Source of the DNA: Aestuariivirga sp.
GTDB lineage: Bacteria > Pseudomonadota > Alphaproteobacteria > Rhizobiales > Aestuariivirgaceae
Assembly (NCBI GenBank): GCA_020252385.1
Contig: JADCDC010000337.1
Coordinates: 1-8,780 of the forward strand
Length of the DNA: 8,780 bases
Direction: 5' to 3'
The position numbers and the translations under genes were made by a program. Below, one piece after another: positions 1-6,349 of the stretch. The notes beneath the pieces are model-generated. The model worked only from the letters and a program-made list of their open reading frames with translations, searched no databases and was not told the DNA's origin. Position 1 is the first letter of the stretch, and each line of letters starts with the position of its first letter.

Positions 1-709
1 GCCGGTCCTGCAGGGTGAGCGCCGCCTCATAGTCGCCGCGGAGCGTTGCCTCCTGGAATTCGGCGCAGAGCCGGGGCGCGACGTTCGCGGTGACCGAGAT
101 GCAGCCCACGCCGCCATGGGCGTTGAAGCCCAGCGCCGTTCCATCCTCGCCCGAAAGCTGGATGAAGTCCTTGCCCGAGGCCAGCCGCTGGCGCGAGGGC
201 CTCGTCAGGTCGGCCGATGCATCCTTGGTGCCGATGATGTTCTTGCAGTCATGCGACAGCCTCGCCAGCGTCTCGACCGAGATGTTGGCGACCGTGCGTC
301 CCGGCACGTTGTAGACGATGATCGGAATGTCGACGGCGTCCGCGATCGCTCGGAAATGGGCGTAGAGCCCATCCTGCGTCGGCTTGTTGTAATAGGGAAC
401 AACCACGAGGGCGGCATCGGCCCCCGCCTCGCGCGCGTGTTCCGTGTATTCGATCGCCTCCAGCGTGCTGTTGGAGCCGGTACCGGCGATCACCGGCACG
501 CGCTCGCGCGCTTCCTCGATGCAGATCTCGATCACGCGCTTGTGTTCTTCCGGCGTCAGCGTCGGGCTTTCGCCCGTGGTGCCGACGGGCACGAGGCCGT
601 GAGAGCCCTGTTCGATCTGCCAATTGACGAATTTCCGGAACGCCAGCTCGTCCACCTTGCCGTTCTTCATGGGGGTGATGAGCGCTGGGAATGAACCTCT
701 GAACTGCAC
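1..709 (-). CDS. dapA: 4-hydroxy-tetrahydrodipicolinate synthase DapA (partial, 3' end beyond left edge)
   Basis: DapA condenses pyruvate with L-aspartate-4-semialdehyde in the cytoplasm, the first committed step to diaminopimelate and lysine. About 236 codons are visible of a family length near 292, so the C-terminal ~55 residues are missing. The TIM-barrel landmarks sit where E. coli DapA has them: GTTGES with Thr44/Thr45, PYYNKP with Tyr107, and YNVPGRT with Tyr133 and Arg138. The Schiff-base lysine is Lys162 in GTKDAS, one residue later than E. coli Lys161. The GTG start at 709-707 gives the canonical N-terminus (QFRGSFPALITPM), has GGAG (minus strand, 721-718) eight bases upstream, and no in-frame ATG lies close upstream. 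The gene is divergent from the lytic transglycosylase gene, an arrangement I recall from Rhizobiales, where smpB often follows dapA. That would lie off the left edge. Confidence 0.96.
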   Translation of the reverse strand, partial: MQFRGSFPALITPMKNGKVDELAFRKFVNWQIEQGSHGLVPVGTTGESPTLTPEEHKRVIEICIEEARERVPVIAGTGSNSTLEAIEYTEHAREAGADAALVVVPYYNKPTQDGLYAHFRAIADAVDIPIIVYNVPGRTVANISVETLARLSHDCKNIIGTKDASADLTRPSRQRLASGKDFIQLSGEDGTALGFNAHGGVGCISVTANVAPRLCAEFQEATLRGDYEAALTLQDR

Positions 710-911
710 GGCGGCTACTCCGGTAAGAACTTGGAAACCATGGGGGCATAGACTCTGAGGTGCAAGAAACCGCGACCTGCAGACGGCGCGGCACCATAGA
801 CGTTCGGCCGCAGAGCGGCAAGCGCCGAAGGCAGCCGCGATCCGTAGCCATTACTTCGGCGCAATTGCACTCTAGCGGCGGAAACTGAAGCTCTTTCTGG
901 TTGGGAAGTAC
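710..911. promoter_or_regulatory. Divergent dapA / slt intergenic region
   Basis: This 202-bp spacer lies between two divergent start codons and must carry at least one promoter for each side. I see no convincing -35/-10 pair on either strand. It contains a short GC hairpin (GCCGC-AGA-GCGGC, 807-819) and an 8-bp palindrome GCAATTGC (861-868); neither is strong enough to name as an operator. No coding sequence is supported here. Confidence 0.5.
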
Positions 912-3044
912 ATGCGTTTTCAACGGTTCCTGCGTATCAGCCTCCTGGCACTCGCCGCCGCCACCGCGACGGCCGCCCCCGTACTCGTGGCGGGGCCGGA
1001 GTCCGCATGGGCGGAAACCAGGCCGTCCGCAGCGGCGGTCGAGGCCGCGAAGCTGGCGCTCAAGGGCGATTTCGTGGCCGCCGGCCGCGCCGCGGAGCGC
1101 TCGGGCGACGTCGCCGCGATGAAGCTCGTGGAACTCATCTACCTGCGCGACCGGCCCAATGACGCGGGCTACCAGCGCATCATGACCTTCCTCGACACGG
1201 CACCCAACTGGCCCCTGTCGGAAGCGCTGCTGAAGCGCGCCGAGCGCTCGCTCTATGTGAACAAGGAATCGCCTGACCTCATCCTCAGCCACTTCAACAA
1301 GCGCAAGCCGACGACGCCGCAGGGCTCGCTGGCGCTGGCCCGCGCCCTCCTCGCCACCGGTGACGGCGATGGCGCGCGCGCCGCGGTGCGCAAGGTGTGG
1401 GTCGACCCCGAGATCACGCCGGAACTCGAAAGGTCGATCACGTCGGAATTCAGCAAGCTGCTCACCGTCGAGGATCACAAGCGCCGCATGTGGCGCCTCA
1501 TCTATGCGCAGGAAACCAACGCCGCGATCCGCGCCGCCAAGCGCCTGCCCTCCGAATACCAGCGCGCCGCCGGCGTGGCGCAGCGGCTGATCCGCGGCGA
1601 GAAGGGTGCGGAGAAGCTCTACAATGGGCTTCCCTCCGACATGCGCCAGGCGCTCGCCATGCGCTATGCGCTGGCCCGCTTCCACCGCAAGAATGAGAAC
1701 TGGGCCAAGGCCCGCGCCATCCTGCTCGAGGTTCCGGGCGAGGCCTCCAAGATGGGCGATGCCGAGGCCTGGTGGATCGAGCGCCGCATCATCGCGCGCC
1801 GCTCGATCGGCATTGACGACAAGGCCGCGGCGCGCAAGGCCGCCTACCAGATTTCCCGCGCCCACGGCTTTGCCAAGGGGCCGGAGGCCGAGGAAGGCGA
1901 GTTCCTCGCCGGCTGGATCGCGCTCCGCTACCTGAAGGACGCCGACACCGCGCTGGCGCATTTCGGCACCCTGGGCGAGATCGCCAGGTCGCGCACCGAA
2001 AAGGCGCGTGCGGGCTACTGGACCGGCCGCGCGCTGGAGGCCATGGGCCGCAAGGGCGAGGCGACGGCCGCCTACAAGCGGGCGTCCCAGTATTCCACCG
2101 TCTATTACGGCCAGCTGGCGCGCGAGAAGATCGGGCTCGGCCGGGTGCCTGAGGAAATCGAAAGCGGCAAGGCCTCCGCCGCCGCTGAGGCCAAGGTCAA
2201 CAAGGACGATGCGGTGCGCGCCTTCCGCATCATGGAAAAGGCGGGCAAGCCCGCGGACCTCAACATGTTCCTGTGGTCCTTCGCCAACCGCTTCGACACG
2301 ATGGACGAGATGAATGCCGCCGCGCGGATCGTGTGGGAAGCCGGTGGTGCGCCCATGTCGGTGCGCCTCGCCAAGGCGTCCGCCGCGCAGAACATCGACA
2401 TCGACTCCTGGGGCTATCCGATCCGCGCCCTGCCGGACTGGAAGCAGATCGGCAAGCCGGTGGAACGGCCGCTGGTCTTCGCGCTGGCCAGGCAGGAGAG
2501 CGAGTTCAACCCCAATGCCGGCAGCCGTGTGGGCGCCCAGGGCCTGATGCAGATCATGCCCGGCACGGCGAAGCTCATCGCCCGCGAGCATGGCATCGCC
2601 TACAAGCCCAACATGCTGCTGGACCCTGAGTACAATGTGAAGCTCGGTGCCGCGCACATGGGCGATCTCATCGCCGACCATGGCGGCTCCTATGTGCTGA
2701 CGCTGGTGTCCTACAATGCCGGCCCCCGCCGCTCGCGCGAGTGGCTTGCGGAATATGGTGATTTCCGCACGGGCCAGATCGATCCCATCGACTGGGTCGA
2801 ATCGATCCCCTTCCAGGAAACCCGCCAGTACGTGCAGAAGGTGCTGCAGAACCTCCACGTCTACCGCTCGCGGCTCGCGCCCAAGACGGTGCGCCCGATG
2901 ACGGCGGACCTGGCGCGCGGCATGCGCACCGACGACATCAACGTCGCCTCGACCTCGAAGGCGGAGGAGCCCGCGGCCGAGACGGCGGCTGAGGAAGGCT
3001 GCACCAAGCGCTCGATCACCGACCTGATCACGGGCTGCAACTGA
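912..3044 (+). CDS. slt: Soluble lytic murein transglycosylase (Slt70 family), secreted to the periplasm
   Basis: Predicted to cleave the MurNAc-GlcNAc beta-1,4 bond of peptidoglycan, leaving 1,6-anhydroMurNAc ends, in wall turnover and remodelling. The 710-aa protein begins with a Sec signal peptide (basic MRFQRFLR, long Ala/Leu core, AWA-E cleavage after residue 34). Residues ~35-510 are Ala-rich helical repeats like the superhelical U/L domains of Slt70. The catalytic SLT domain follows at ~515-660: RQESEF with catalytic Glu529, GLMQIMPGTA at 544-553, and SYNAGP at 600-605. A short tail carries two cysteines near the end (EGCTKRS, TGCN). It is somewhat longer than E. coli Slt70 (645 aa). 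The start is set by the signal peptide; the likely ribosome-binding site GGGAAG (903-908) is unusually close, three bases from ATG. A hydrolase gene follows after 23 bp. Confidence 0.95.
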   Translation: MRFQRFLRISLLALAAATATAAPVLVAGPESAWAETRPSAAAVEAAKLALKGDFVAAGRAAERSGDVAAMKLVELIYLRDRPNDAGYQRIMTFLDTAPNWPLSEALLKRAERSLYVNKESPDLILSHFNKRKPTTPQGSLALARALLATGDGDGARAAVRKVWVDPEITPELERSITSEFSKLLTVEDHKRRMWRLIYAQETNAAIRAAKRLPSEYQRAAGVAQRLIRGEKGAEKLYNGLPSDMRQALAMRYALARFHRKNENWAKARAILLEVPGEASKMGDAEAWWIERRIIARRSIGIDDKAAARKAAYQISRAHGFAKGPEAEEGEFLAGWIALRYLKDADTALAHFGTLGEIARSRTEKARAGYWTGRALEAMGRKGEATAAYKRASQYSTVYYGQLAREKIGLGRVPEEIESGKASAAAEAKVNKDDAVRAFRIMEKAGKPADLNMFLWSFANRFDTMDEMNAAARIVWEAGGAPMSVRLAKASAAQNIDIDSWGYPIRALPDWKQIGKPVERPLVFALARQESEFNPNAGSRVGAQGLMQIMPGTAKLIAREHGIAYKPNMLLDPEYNVKLGAAHMGDLIADHGGSYVLTLVSYNAGPRRSREWLAEYGDFRTGQIDPIDWVESIPFQETRQYVQKVLQNLHVYRSRLAPKTVRPMTADLARGMRTDDINVASTSKAEEPAAETAAEEGCTKRSITDLITGCN

Positions 3045-3067
3045 CGGGCACGGGCTACATCGAGCAT

Positions 3068-3931
3068 GTGATCGCCGCGGCCGACGGCACGGCGCTCTAT
3101 GCCCGCGAACAGGGCGCGGATACGGGCCTGGTGCCCGTCGTCTGCCTGCCCGGCCTCACCCGCAACGCCAAGGACTTCGAGACCATCGCACCCCGGCTCG
3201 CGCAGTCGCGCCGCGTGCTGTCGCTGGACTTTCGCGGCCGCGGGCGGAGCGGGCGGGCCGATCCCGCAACCTACCGCCCCGACCAGGAGGCCGCCGACAC
3301 GTTTCTCGTGCTGGACCATCTGGGGGTCGGGCGCTTCGCCGTCATCGGCACCTCGCGCGGCGGCATCGTCGCCATGGTGATGGCCACGCGCGCCCTGCCG
3401 CGGCTTGCCGGCGTGCTGTTCAACGACATCGGCCCGCGCATCGACACACCGGGCCTCCTGCGTATTCGCGGCTATCTTGGTGCGGACCCGCAGTTCGGCA
3501 GCTGGGAGGAGGCGGTCGCGGCCCTCAAGGCCACCAACCCCGGCTTCGACAGCTTGAGCGAGGCGGAGTGGCAGGCCTTCGCGCGCCGCGTCTTCAAGGA
3601 CGAGGGCGGCGTTCCGCGCGCCGACTATGATGCGGGGCTCACCCGCAACTTCCCGGCACCCGAGGATATCGCCGCCGGCAAGGTGCCTGAACTCTGGCCG
3701 CTGCTCGAGATGCTCGCACCCCTGCCCTGCCTCGTGCTGCGCGGCGCGCACTCGGATCTGCTCAGTGCCGCAACGGTTGCCGAGATGCAGGCGCGCCACC
3801 CGAGGCTGGCCGCCGCCACCGTGCCGGGGCGCGGCCACGTGCCCTTCCTGGACGAGCCGGAGAGCCTCGCCGCCATCACGGGCTGGCTGGCGGCCGTCGA
3901 TTCCGCCACCGCCACGCCAGCGCACCCATGA
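3068..3931 (+). CDS. Alpha/beta-fold hydrolase, substrate unknown
   Basis: A 287-aa alpha/beta hydrolase with a complete predicted triad: nucleophile Ser96 in the elbow GTSRGG, Asp230 in RGAHSDLL, and His257 in GRGHVPFLDEP. The oxyanion-side motif LPGLTRN (27-33) and the DFRGRGRS turn (54-61) are also typical. A helical cap spans roughly 125-215. There is no signal peptide, so it should be cytoplasmic. The family covers esterases, lactonases, haloperoxidase-like and C-C hydrolases, and the substrate cannot be read from sequence. GTG at 3068 is chosen because no in-frame ATG or GTG lies between it and the slt stop; the ribosome-binding site is weak (GAG at 3062-3064). The 23-bp gap after slt suggests co-transcription. 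The last 56 bp overlap a minus-strand small gene; the encoded tail after ~residue 275 is low-complexity and probably dispensable. Confidence 0.9.
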   Translation: MIAAADGTALYAREQGADTGLVPVVCLPGLTRNAKDFETIAPRLAQSRRVLSLDFRGRGRSGRADPATYRPDQEAADTFLVLDHLGVGRFAVIGTSRGGIVAMVMATRALPRLAGVLFNDIGPRIDTPGLLRIRGYLGADPQFGSWEEAVAALKATNPGFDSLSEAEWQAFARRVFKDEGGVPRADYDAGLTRNFPAPEDIAAGKVPELWPLLEMLAPLPCLVLRGAHSDLLSAATVAEMQARHPRLAAATVPGRGHVPFLDEPESLAAITGWLAAVDSATATPAHP

Positions 3932-3992
3932 GGCAGCCGAGCAGGAACAGCGCCAGCATCATCAGGCCCAGTTCCACGGCATAGGCGATCAC
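3876..3992 (-). CDS. 38-aa single-pass membrane protein, unknown function
   Basis: A 38-codon frame starting with GTG (3992-3990) and ending TGA (3878-3876). It encodes one strong transmembrane helix (residues ~4-26, AVELGLMMLALFLLGCLMGALAW), then a basic tail (RWRNRRPPASP), consistent with the positive end in the cytoplasm. Its GTG overlaps the TGA of the upstream 74-aa gene as GTGA, a pattern typical of translational coupling. Its 3' end overlaps the convergent alpha/beta hydrolase gene by 56 bp, so both strands code there. Short single-helix proteins with a Leu-rich core and a basic end are frequent in Rhizobiales, but I assign no function. The gene is too short for most callers. The hydrophobic pattern plus the coupling are the evidence; a chance frame opposite the hydrolase remains possible. 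Confidence 0.55.
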   Translation of the reverse strand: MIAYAVELGLMMLALFLLGCLMGALAWRWRNRRPPASP

Positions 3993-4213
3993 GGCTGCTC
4001 CGGCGGCTGATAGGTGGGCCGCGCGATGGCGGTGTGCCACCCGACCCAAGTCCCAAGCCCCAGCGCCACCACCAGCCAGAACCAGTGATGCTGCAGCAGC
4101 ACGGCGGCATTGCGATCCTCCGCCTGCCCCTCCAGCACTATCGCGGCGCACAGCGGCAGCACCATCAGATGCGCATGAATGAGCCATTGGGCGGGTCTAA
4201 GCGGCGGCGGCAT
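3989..4213 (-). CDS. 74-aa two-helix membrane protein, unknown function
   Basis: A 74-codon gene starting at ATG 4213-4211 (MPPPLRPAQW). The sequence shows two hydrophobic helices, at residues ~11-29 (IHAHLMVLPLCAAIVLEG) and ~43-60 (HWFWLVVALGLGTWVGW), separated by a polar stretch (GQAEDRNAAVLLQHH) and followed by a Pro-rich tail. A good ribosome-binding site, GGAG at 4225-4222 on the minus strand, lies eight bases before the ATG and decides this start within a much longer open frame that runs antisense to the porin. His13, His15, His42 and His43 flank the helices and could bind a metal, but that is speculation. The gene overlaps the downstream 38-aa gene by GTGA, so the two are probably co-translated. 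I do not recognise the family. Confidence 0.62.
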   Translation of the reverse strand: MPPPLRPAQWLIHAHLMVLPLCAAIVLEGQAEDRNAAVLLQHHWFWLVVALGLGTWVGWHTAIARPTYQPPEQP

Positions 4214-4453
4214 CGGGCAGTCTCCGGTTACAAAGCGGAGTATTCCGCAACTCAGGGAATGAGTCGAGTGGCGGGGTACCGCCAGTGCAAAAACGGCGAA
4301 TCGTGACAGATCACCGCCTGTTCCCCCGGGGTCGATGCCCGACGCTGCCAGGTTGCGGAAAAGCCGCCCTCTCTGCTGCAATCGTTTGTAAAGTTGCCGC
4401 CGCAACATTTTGATGTGGTTTGGCTTTTGCGGCCTGCTCTCCCATCGCAAAAA
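4214..4453. other. Intergenic region between the small membrane-protein gene and the porin 1 regulatory region
   Basis: The two genes are divergent, so this stretch should hold the minus-strand promoter and any distal control sites of porin 1. I see no supportable gene in it. Visible structures are the 16-bp dyad at 4269-4284, a GTTGC-N4-GCAAC inverted repeat at 4393-4406, and the first copy of a TGGCTTTTGCG direct repeat at 4421-4431. Confidence 0.5.
4269..4284. repeat. 16-bp inverted repeat in the upstream region of the small membrane-protein gene
   Basis: TGGCGG-GGTA-CCGCCA is a perfect dyad with 6-bp arms and a 4-bp centre, lying 56 bp before the minus-strand ATG at 4213. It could be a repressor operator for the small-gene pair or a small RNA hairpin. 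I see no clear -35/-10 for that gene to place it against. Confidence 0.35.
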
Positions 4454-4467
4454 CTGTGGCTTTTGCG
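4421..4467 (+). repeat. Direct repeat of an 11-mer upstream of porin 1
   Basis: TGGCTTTTGCG occurs at 4421-4431 and again at 4457-4467, 36 bp apart. The second copy forms the left arm and spacer of the 20-bp dyad at 4454-4473. The first could be a degenerate second binding site for the same regulator; its right arm is poorly matched. The second copy also lies inside GCAAAA-N8-TTTTGC (4447-4466). Confidence 0.45.
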
Positions 4468-4473
4468 CTACAG
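4454..4473. promoter_or_regulatory. Putative operator upstream of porin 1 (CTGTGGC-N6-GCTACAG)
   Basis: A 20-bp imperfect palindrome with 7-bp arms (one mismatched pair) and a 6-bp spacer. The same element with the same arms and spacing, but a different spacer sequence, precedes porin 2 at 6350-6369. Conserved arms around a changed spacer are what a protein-binding dyad should look like. It is centred about 46 bp upstream of the candidate -35 box, near -80, more consistent with activation than simple repression. The cognate regulator is unknown; spacing differs from CRP/FNR sites, and the GG/GC spacing does not fit sigma-54. Confidence 0.55.
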
Positions 4474-4509
4474 CGTTGTGCAATTCGAGCGAGGAACATC
4501 TCTTACAGG

Positions 4510-4538
4510 TTGATATTTCCTCCGTTTGAATCGACAAC
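4510..4538 (+). promoter_or_regulatory. Candidate housekeeping-type promoter of porin 1
   Basis: TTGATA (4510-4515), a 17-bp spacer and GACAAC (4533-4538). The -35 box matches the consensus at five of six positions; the -10 box is weak (three of six). The case rests on the same arrangement at the aligned position before porin 2. Transcription would begin near 4545, giving a leader of about 83 nt. Confidence 0.38.
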
Positions 4539-4568
4539 TTCCACGTGCCGATGACCTCGCGCATTGCC

Positions 4569-4589
4569 TTCCAGCACCAATTGCAGGGG
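4569..4589 (+). promoter_or_regulatory. Leader hairpin of porin 1 mRNA
   Basis: TTCCAGCA (4569-4576), loop CCAAT, and TGCAGGGG (4582-4589) can pair with two U-G pairs and a central A-A mismatch. A matching hairpin, with one extra A-U pair and a different loop, precedes porin 2 (6463-6484). The 3' arm runs into a G-rich tract. Possible roles are mRNA stabilisation, or a pairing site for a C-rich small RNA. Confidence 0.42.
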
Positions 4590-4631
4590 ATGGGGGGCTC
4601 CTCAACCAAGACTTGGGAGACCAAAGAATGA
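4590..4631 (+). CDS. Possible 13-codon upstream ORF in the porin 1 leader
   Basis: ATG at 4590 opens a 13-codon frame (MGGSSTKTWETKE) whose TGA overlaps the porin ATG as ATGA, so it is placed for translational coupling. A homologous frame (MGGDLLKLQETWENT) sits before porin 2 and ends as TAATG on that start. The distances from upstream ATG to porin ATG, 38 and 47 nt, differ by a multiple of three. Against it, there is no properly spaced ribosome-binding site before the ATG, and the shared TWE codons are the porin ribosome-binding site itself. Confidence 0.22.
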   Translation: MGGSSTKTWETKE

Positions 4632-6091
4632 AGATGATCAAGATGGCGCTTCTCGGTGGTGCGGCAGTGGCCGTCACCGCCGCGAGCGCTCAGGCTGACG
4701 AACTCGAAGCCCTCAAGGCCCAGATGGCGGAACTGAACGCCCGCATGGCCGCCATGGAGACCGCCCCCTCGATTCCGTCCGGCTACCAGCTCGTCGCGGT
4801 GTCGGAAGGCGAACTGCAGGAGACCCCCGGCCTCGGCTTCTCCGCCCGTGAGCGCATGGCCTATGGCAACCGCTCCACCATCATCAGTGTCCTTCCGACG
4901 GCTGATGCCCCGGCTGGCGCTATCATCTCGTGGTCGGGCTATGCCCGCGCCGGCCTCGTGTACAATTCGGTGGATACGGACCTCACGATCGAGGACCGCG
5001 TCGACGATGCCGCACCGTTTGAAGAGGTTGAAGTTACCGGAGCAGATGACGACGATGACATCGACGTCAAGGCCCGTGGCCAGATCCGCGTGAAGGCTTC
5101 GACCGACACCGCCGTTGGCGAAGTCGGTGTCGACGTGCGCATCCGCGCCAACTTCGACGGCGTGGAGAGCGAGGGCGACGACTTCTATATGGACGTGGCC
5201 TATGGCTACTGGGCGATGACCCCGGAGCTCACCTTCGGCGGCGGTTATGCCGGTTCTCTGGGTGAAGTTGGTTTCAGCTATGACGCGTCCTGCACCTGCC
5301 ACTACATCGACACCGTCGGCTTCAACCCCGGCGACACGACGCAGATGCGCCTGAGCTATGCCTCTGGCCCCTTCAGCATGGCCATCGCTCTGGAAGACGG
5401 TTCGCTCAAGAGCAGCGCCTTCGGCTCGGAACTGGCTTCCATGTCGGGTGATCAGCTCGGCGCCGCCGGCGAAATCAAGTACTCGGGCGATACCTTCAGC
5501 GCCGAAGTGGCCGGCATGTGGCGCGGCCTCGAGGATGATGACGAAGCTACCCCGTTCGAGGAAGAGTTCCTCCCGGACTCCTGGTGGCAGGTTGGCGCTG
5601 GTTTCAGCTTTGGACTCAGCGACATGGCCACCTTCAACATCGCCGCAGCTCTGGGTGAAGGCCCGACTGTCGCGATCGGTGAGGATGGCTCCGGCACCAA
5701 TGGCGTAAACTTCGCGAACCCCTGGAACAACCAGTGGTGGGGGGTGTCTGGCTTGGTCAGCGTCAACCTCTCTGATGAGGTCCATGCCGAACTGGGTGCC
5801 GGCTACATCAGGCGTGAATTTGATGATGTGACCGCCGATTTCGATCTCGATCCTGGAGTGGCGGCAGATCTTGTTGAAACCGAGTTCTCTGCGGAGTCTG
5901 ACAGGTGGGTTATCGGTGGTGGCATGTACTACAACCCGGTTGATCAGCTGACGGTCGGCATCGAGGCGTCTTACGCAGTCATCAACGTCGAGGGCGAAGC
6001 TGACGCCGTGGATGTGGCTGACACCGACGTGAAGGCCGAACTGGAGCAGAATTCCTTCACCGTCGACCTCGTCTCGGTCTGGCGCTTCTAA
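4628..6091 (+). CDS. Outer-membrane porin (rhizobial-type porin), copy 1
   Basis: A 487-aa outer-membrane beta-barrel channel for small hydrophilic solutes, probably trimeric. It starts with a signal peptide (MKMIKMALLGG, AQA-D cleavage after residue 23). A short coiled coil follows at 24-44 (Leu/Met at 26, 29, 33, 36, 40, 43), then a linker with the motif YGNRSTIISVLPTADAPAG, then barrel strands from ISWSGYARAGLVY (~100-112). The last residues, VDLVSVWRF, end in the C-terminal Phe that the BAM complex recognises. An acidic loop with five consecutive Asp (140-144) and a Cys-Thr-Cys motif (222-224) lie in presumed loops. ATG 4628 has GGGAGA (4615-4620) seven bases upstream; an open frame extends upstream to ~4526 but would bury the signal peptide. 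Copy 2 follows in tandem. Codon use seems less biased toward the 3' end. The pore's solute preference is not readable. Confidence 0.9.
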   Translation: MKMIKMALLGGAAVAVTAASAQADELEALKAQMAELNARMAAMETAPSIPSGYQLVAVSEGELQETPGLGFSARERMAYGNRSTIISVLPTADAPAGAIISWSGYARAGLVYNSVDTDLTIEDRVDDAAPFEEVEVTGADDDDDIDVKARGQIRVKASTDTAVGEVGVDVRIRANFDGVESEGDDFYMDVAYGYWAMTPELTFGGGYAGSLGEVGFSYDASCTCHYIDTVGFNPGDTTQMRLSYASGPFSMAIALEDGSLKSSAFGSELASMSGDQLGAAGEIKYSGDTFSAEVAGMWRGLEDDDEATPFEEEFLPDSWWQVGAGFSFGLSDMATFNIAAALGEGPTVAIGEDGSGTNGVNFANPWNNQWWGVSGLVSVNLSDEVHAELGAGYIRREFDDVTADFDLDPGVAADLVETEFSAESDRWVIGGGMYYNPVDQLTVGIEASYAVINVEGEADAVDVADTDVKAELEQNSFTVDLVSVWRF

Positions 6092-6116
6092 ACCTACCCC
6101 CCACGACGACAGGGAG

Positions 6117-6146
6117 ACGGCCCGCTTCGGCGGGCCGTTTTCTTTT
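6117..6146 (+). terminator. Rho-independent terminator of porin 1
   Basis: A perfect 9-bp stem, ACGGCCCGC (6117-6125) with GCGGGCCGT (6130-6138), closed by a stable TTCG tetraloop and followed by a T-rich run (TTTCTTTT). It begins 25 bp after the porin 1 stop. The stem and loop are identical to the terminator after porin 2. Confidence 0.93.
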
Positions 6147-6349
6147 ATGCGACTCGAATCATGGTGGAGTTGCCGGGTTTGACGGGGCTCGCCCGTGGCG
6201 AGTGGGGCGAGAATCGGCCCTGCCCCATCCAAGGCGAAAAGGTGGAGGGCTGGTGGGGCGCGGGGCGCGTTCCGCGGGCCTTCTCCGGGCGAAAAGTTTC
6301 AAGCCATTGATTTCATGATGCTATCCGGCATTCCGTCGCCAAGTGGCAA
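6147..6349. other. Intergenic spacer between porin cassettes
   Basis: No gene is supported here. The GC-rich first half contains CTCGCC-CGT-GGCGAG (6188-6202), which overlaps a competing pairing of CTCGCCC with GGGCGAG (6205-6211). The porin 2 control region begins at its right end, with a GTGGCAA repeat (6343-6349 and 6352-6358) running into the dyad. Confidence 0.5.

Noticed and set aside
249..2858. An 869-codon open frame on the minus strand, antisense to slt
   Set aside because: It has no recognisable domain, is rich in Arg/Gly/His/Ala as expected of an antisense shadow, and spans dapA and slt, both with clear family motifs in the other frames. High GC bias at third positions removes stop codons on the opposite strand.
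2861..3925. A 354-codon minus-strand open frame across the hydrolase gene
   Set aside because: Composition is that of a shadow frame, and the plus strand carries a complete catalytic triad.
4454..4473. Sigma-54 promoter or CRP/FNR site within the dyad
   Set aside because: The GG and GC elements are not at the sigma-54 spacing, and the half-sites TGTGG/CTACA differ from CRP and FNR in sequence and spacing.
4526..4627. Upstream start for porin 1 (TTG at 4526) adding 34 residues
   Set aside because: The extension would bury the signal peptide, lies in the conserved leader and has no ribosome-binding site. ATG 4628 has GGGAGA seven bases upstream.
4214..6232. Long minus-strand open frame extending the 74-aa gene upstream through porin 1
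   Set aside because: Only the last 74 codons have membrane-protein character and a ribosome-binding site. The upstream part mirrors the porin coding sequence.
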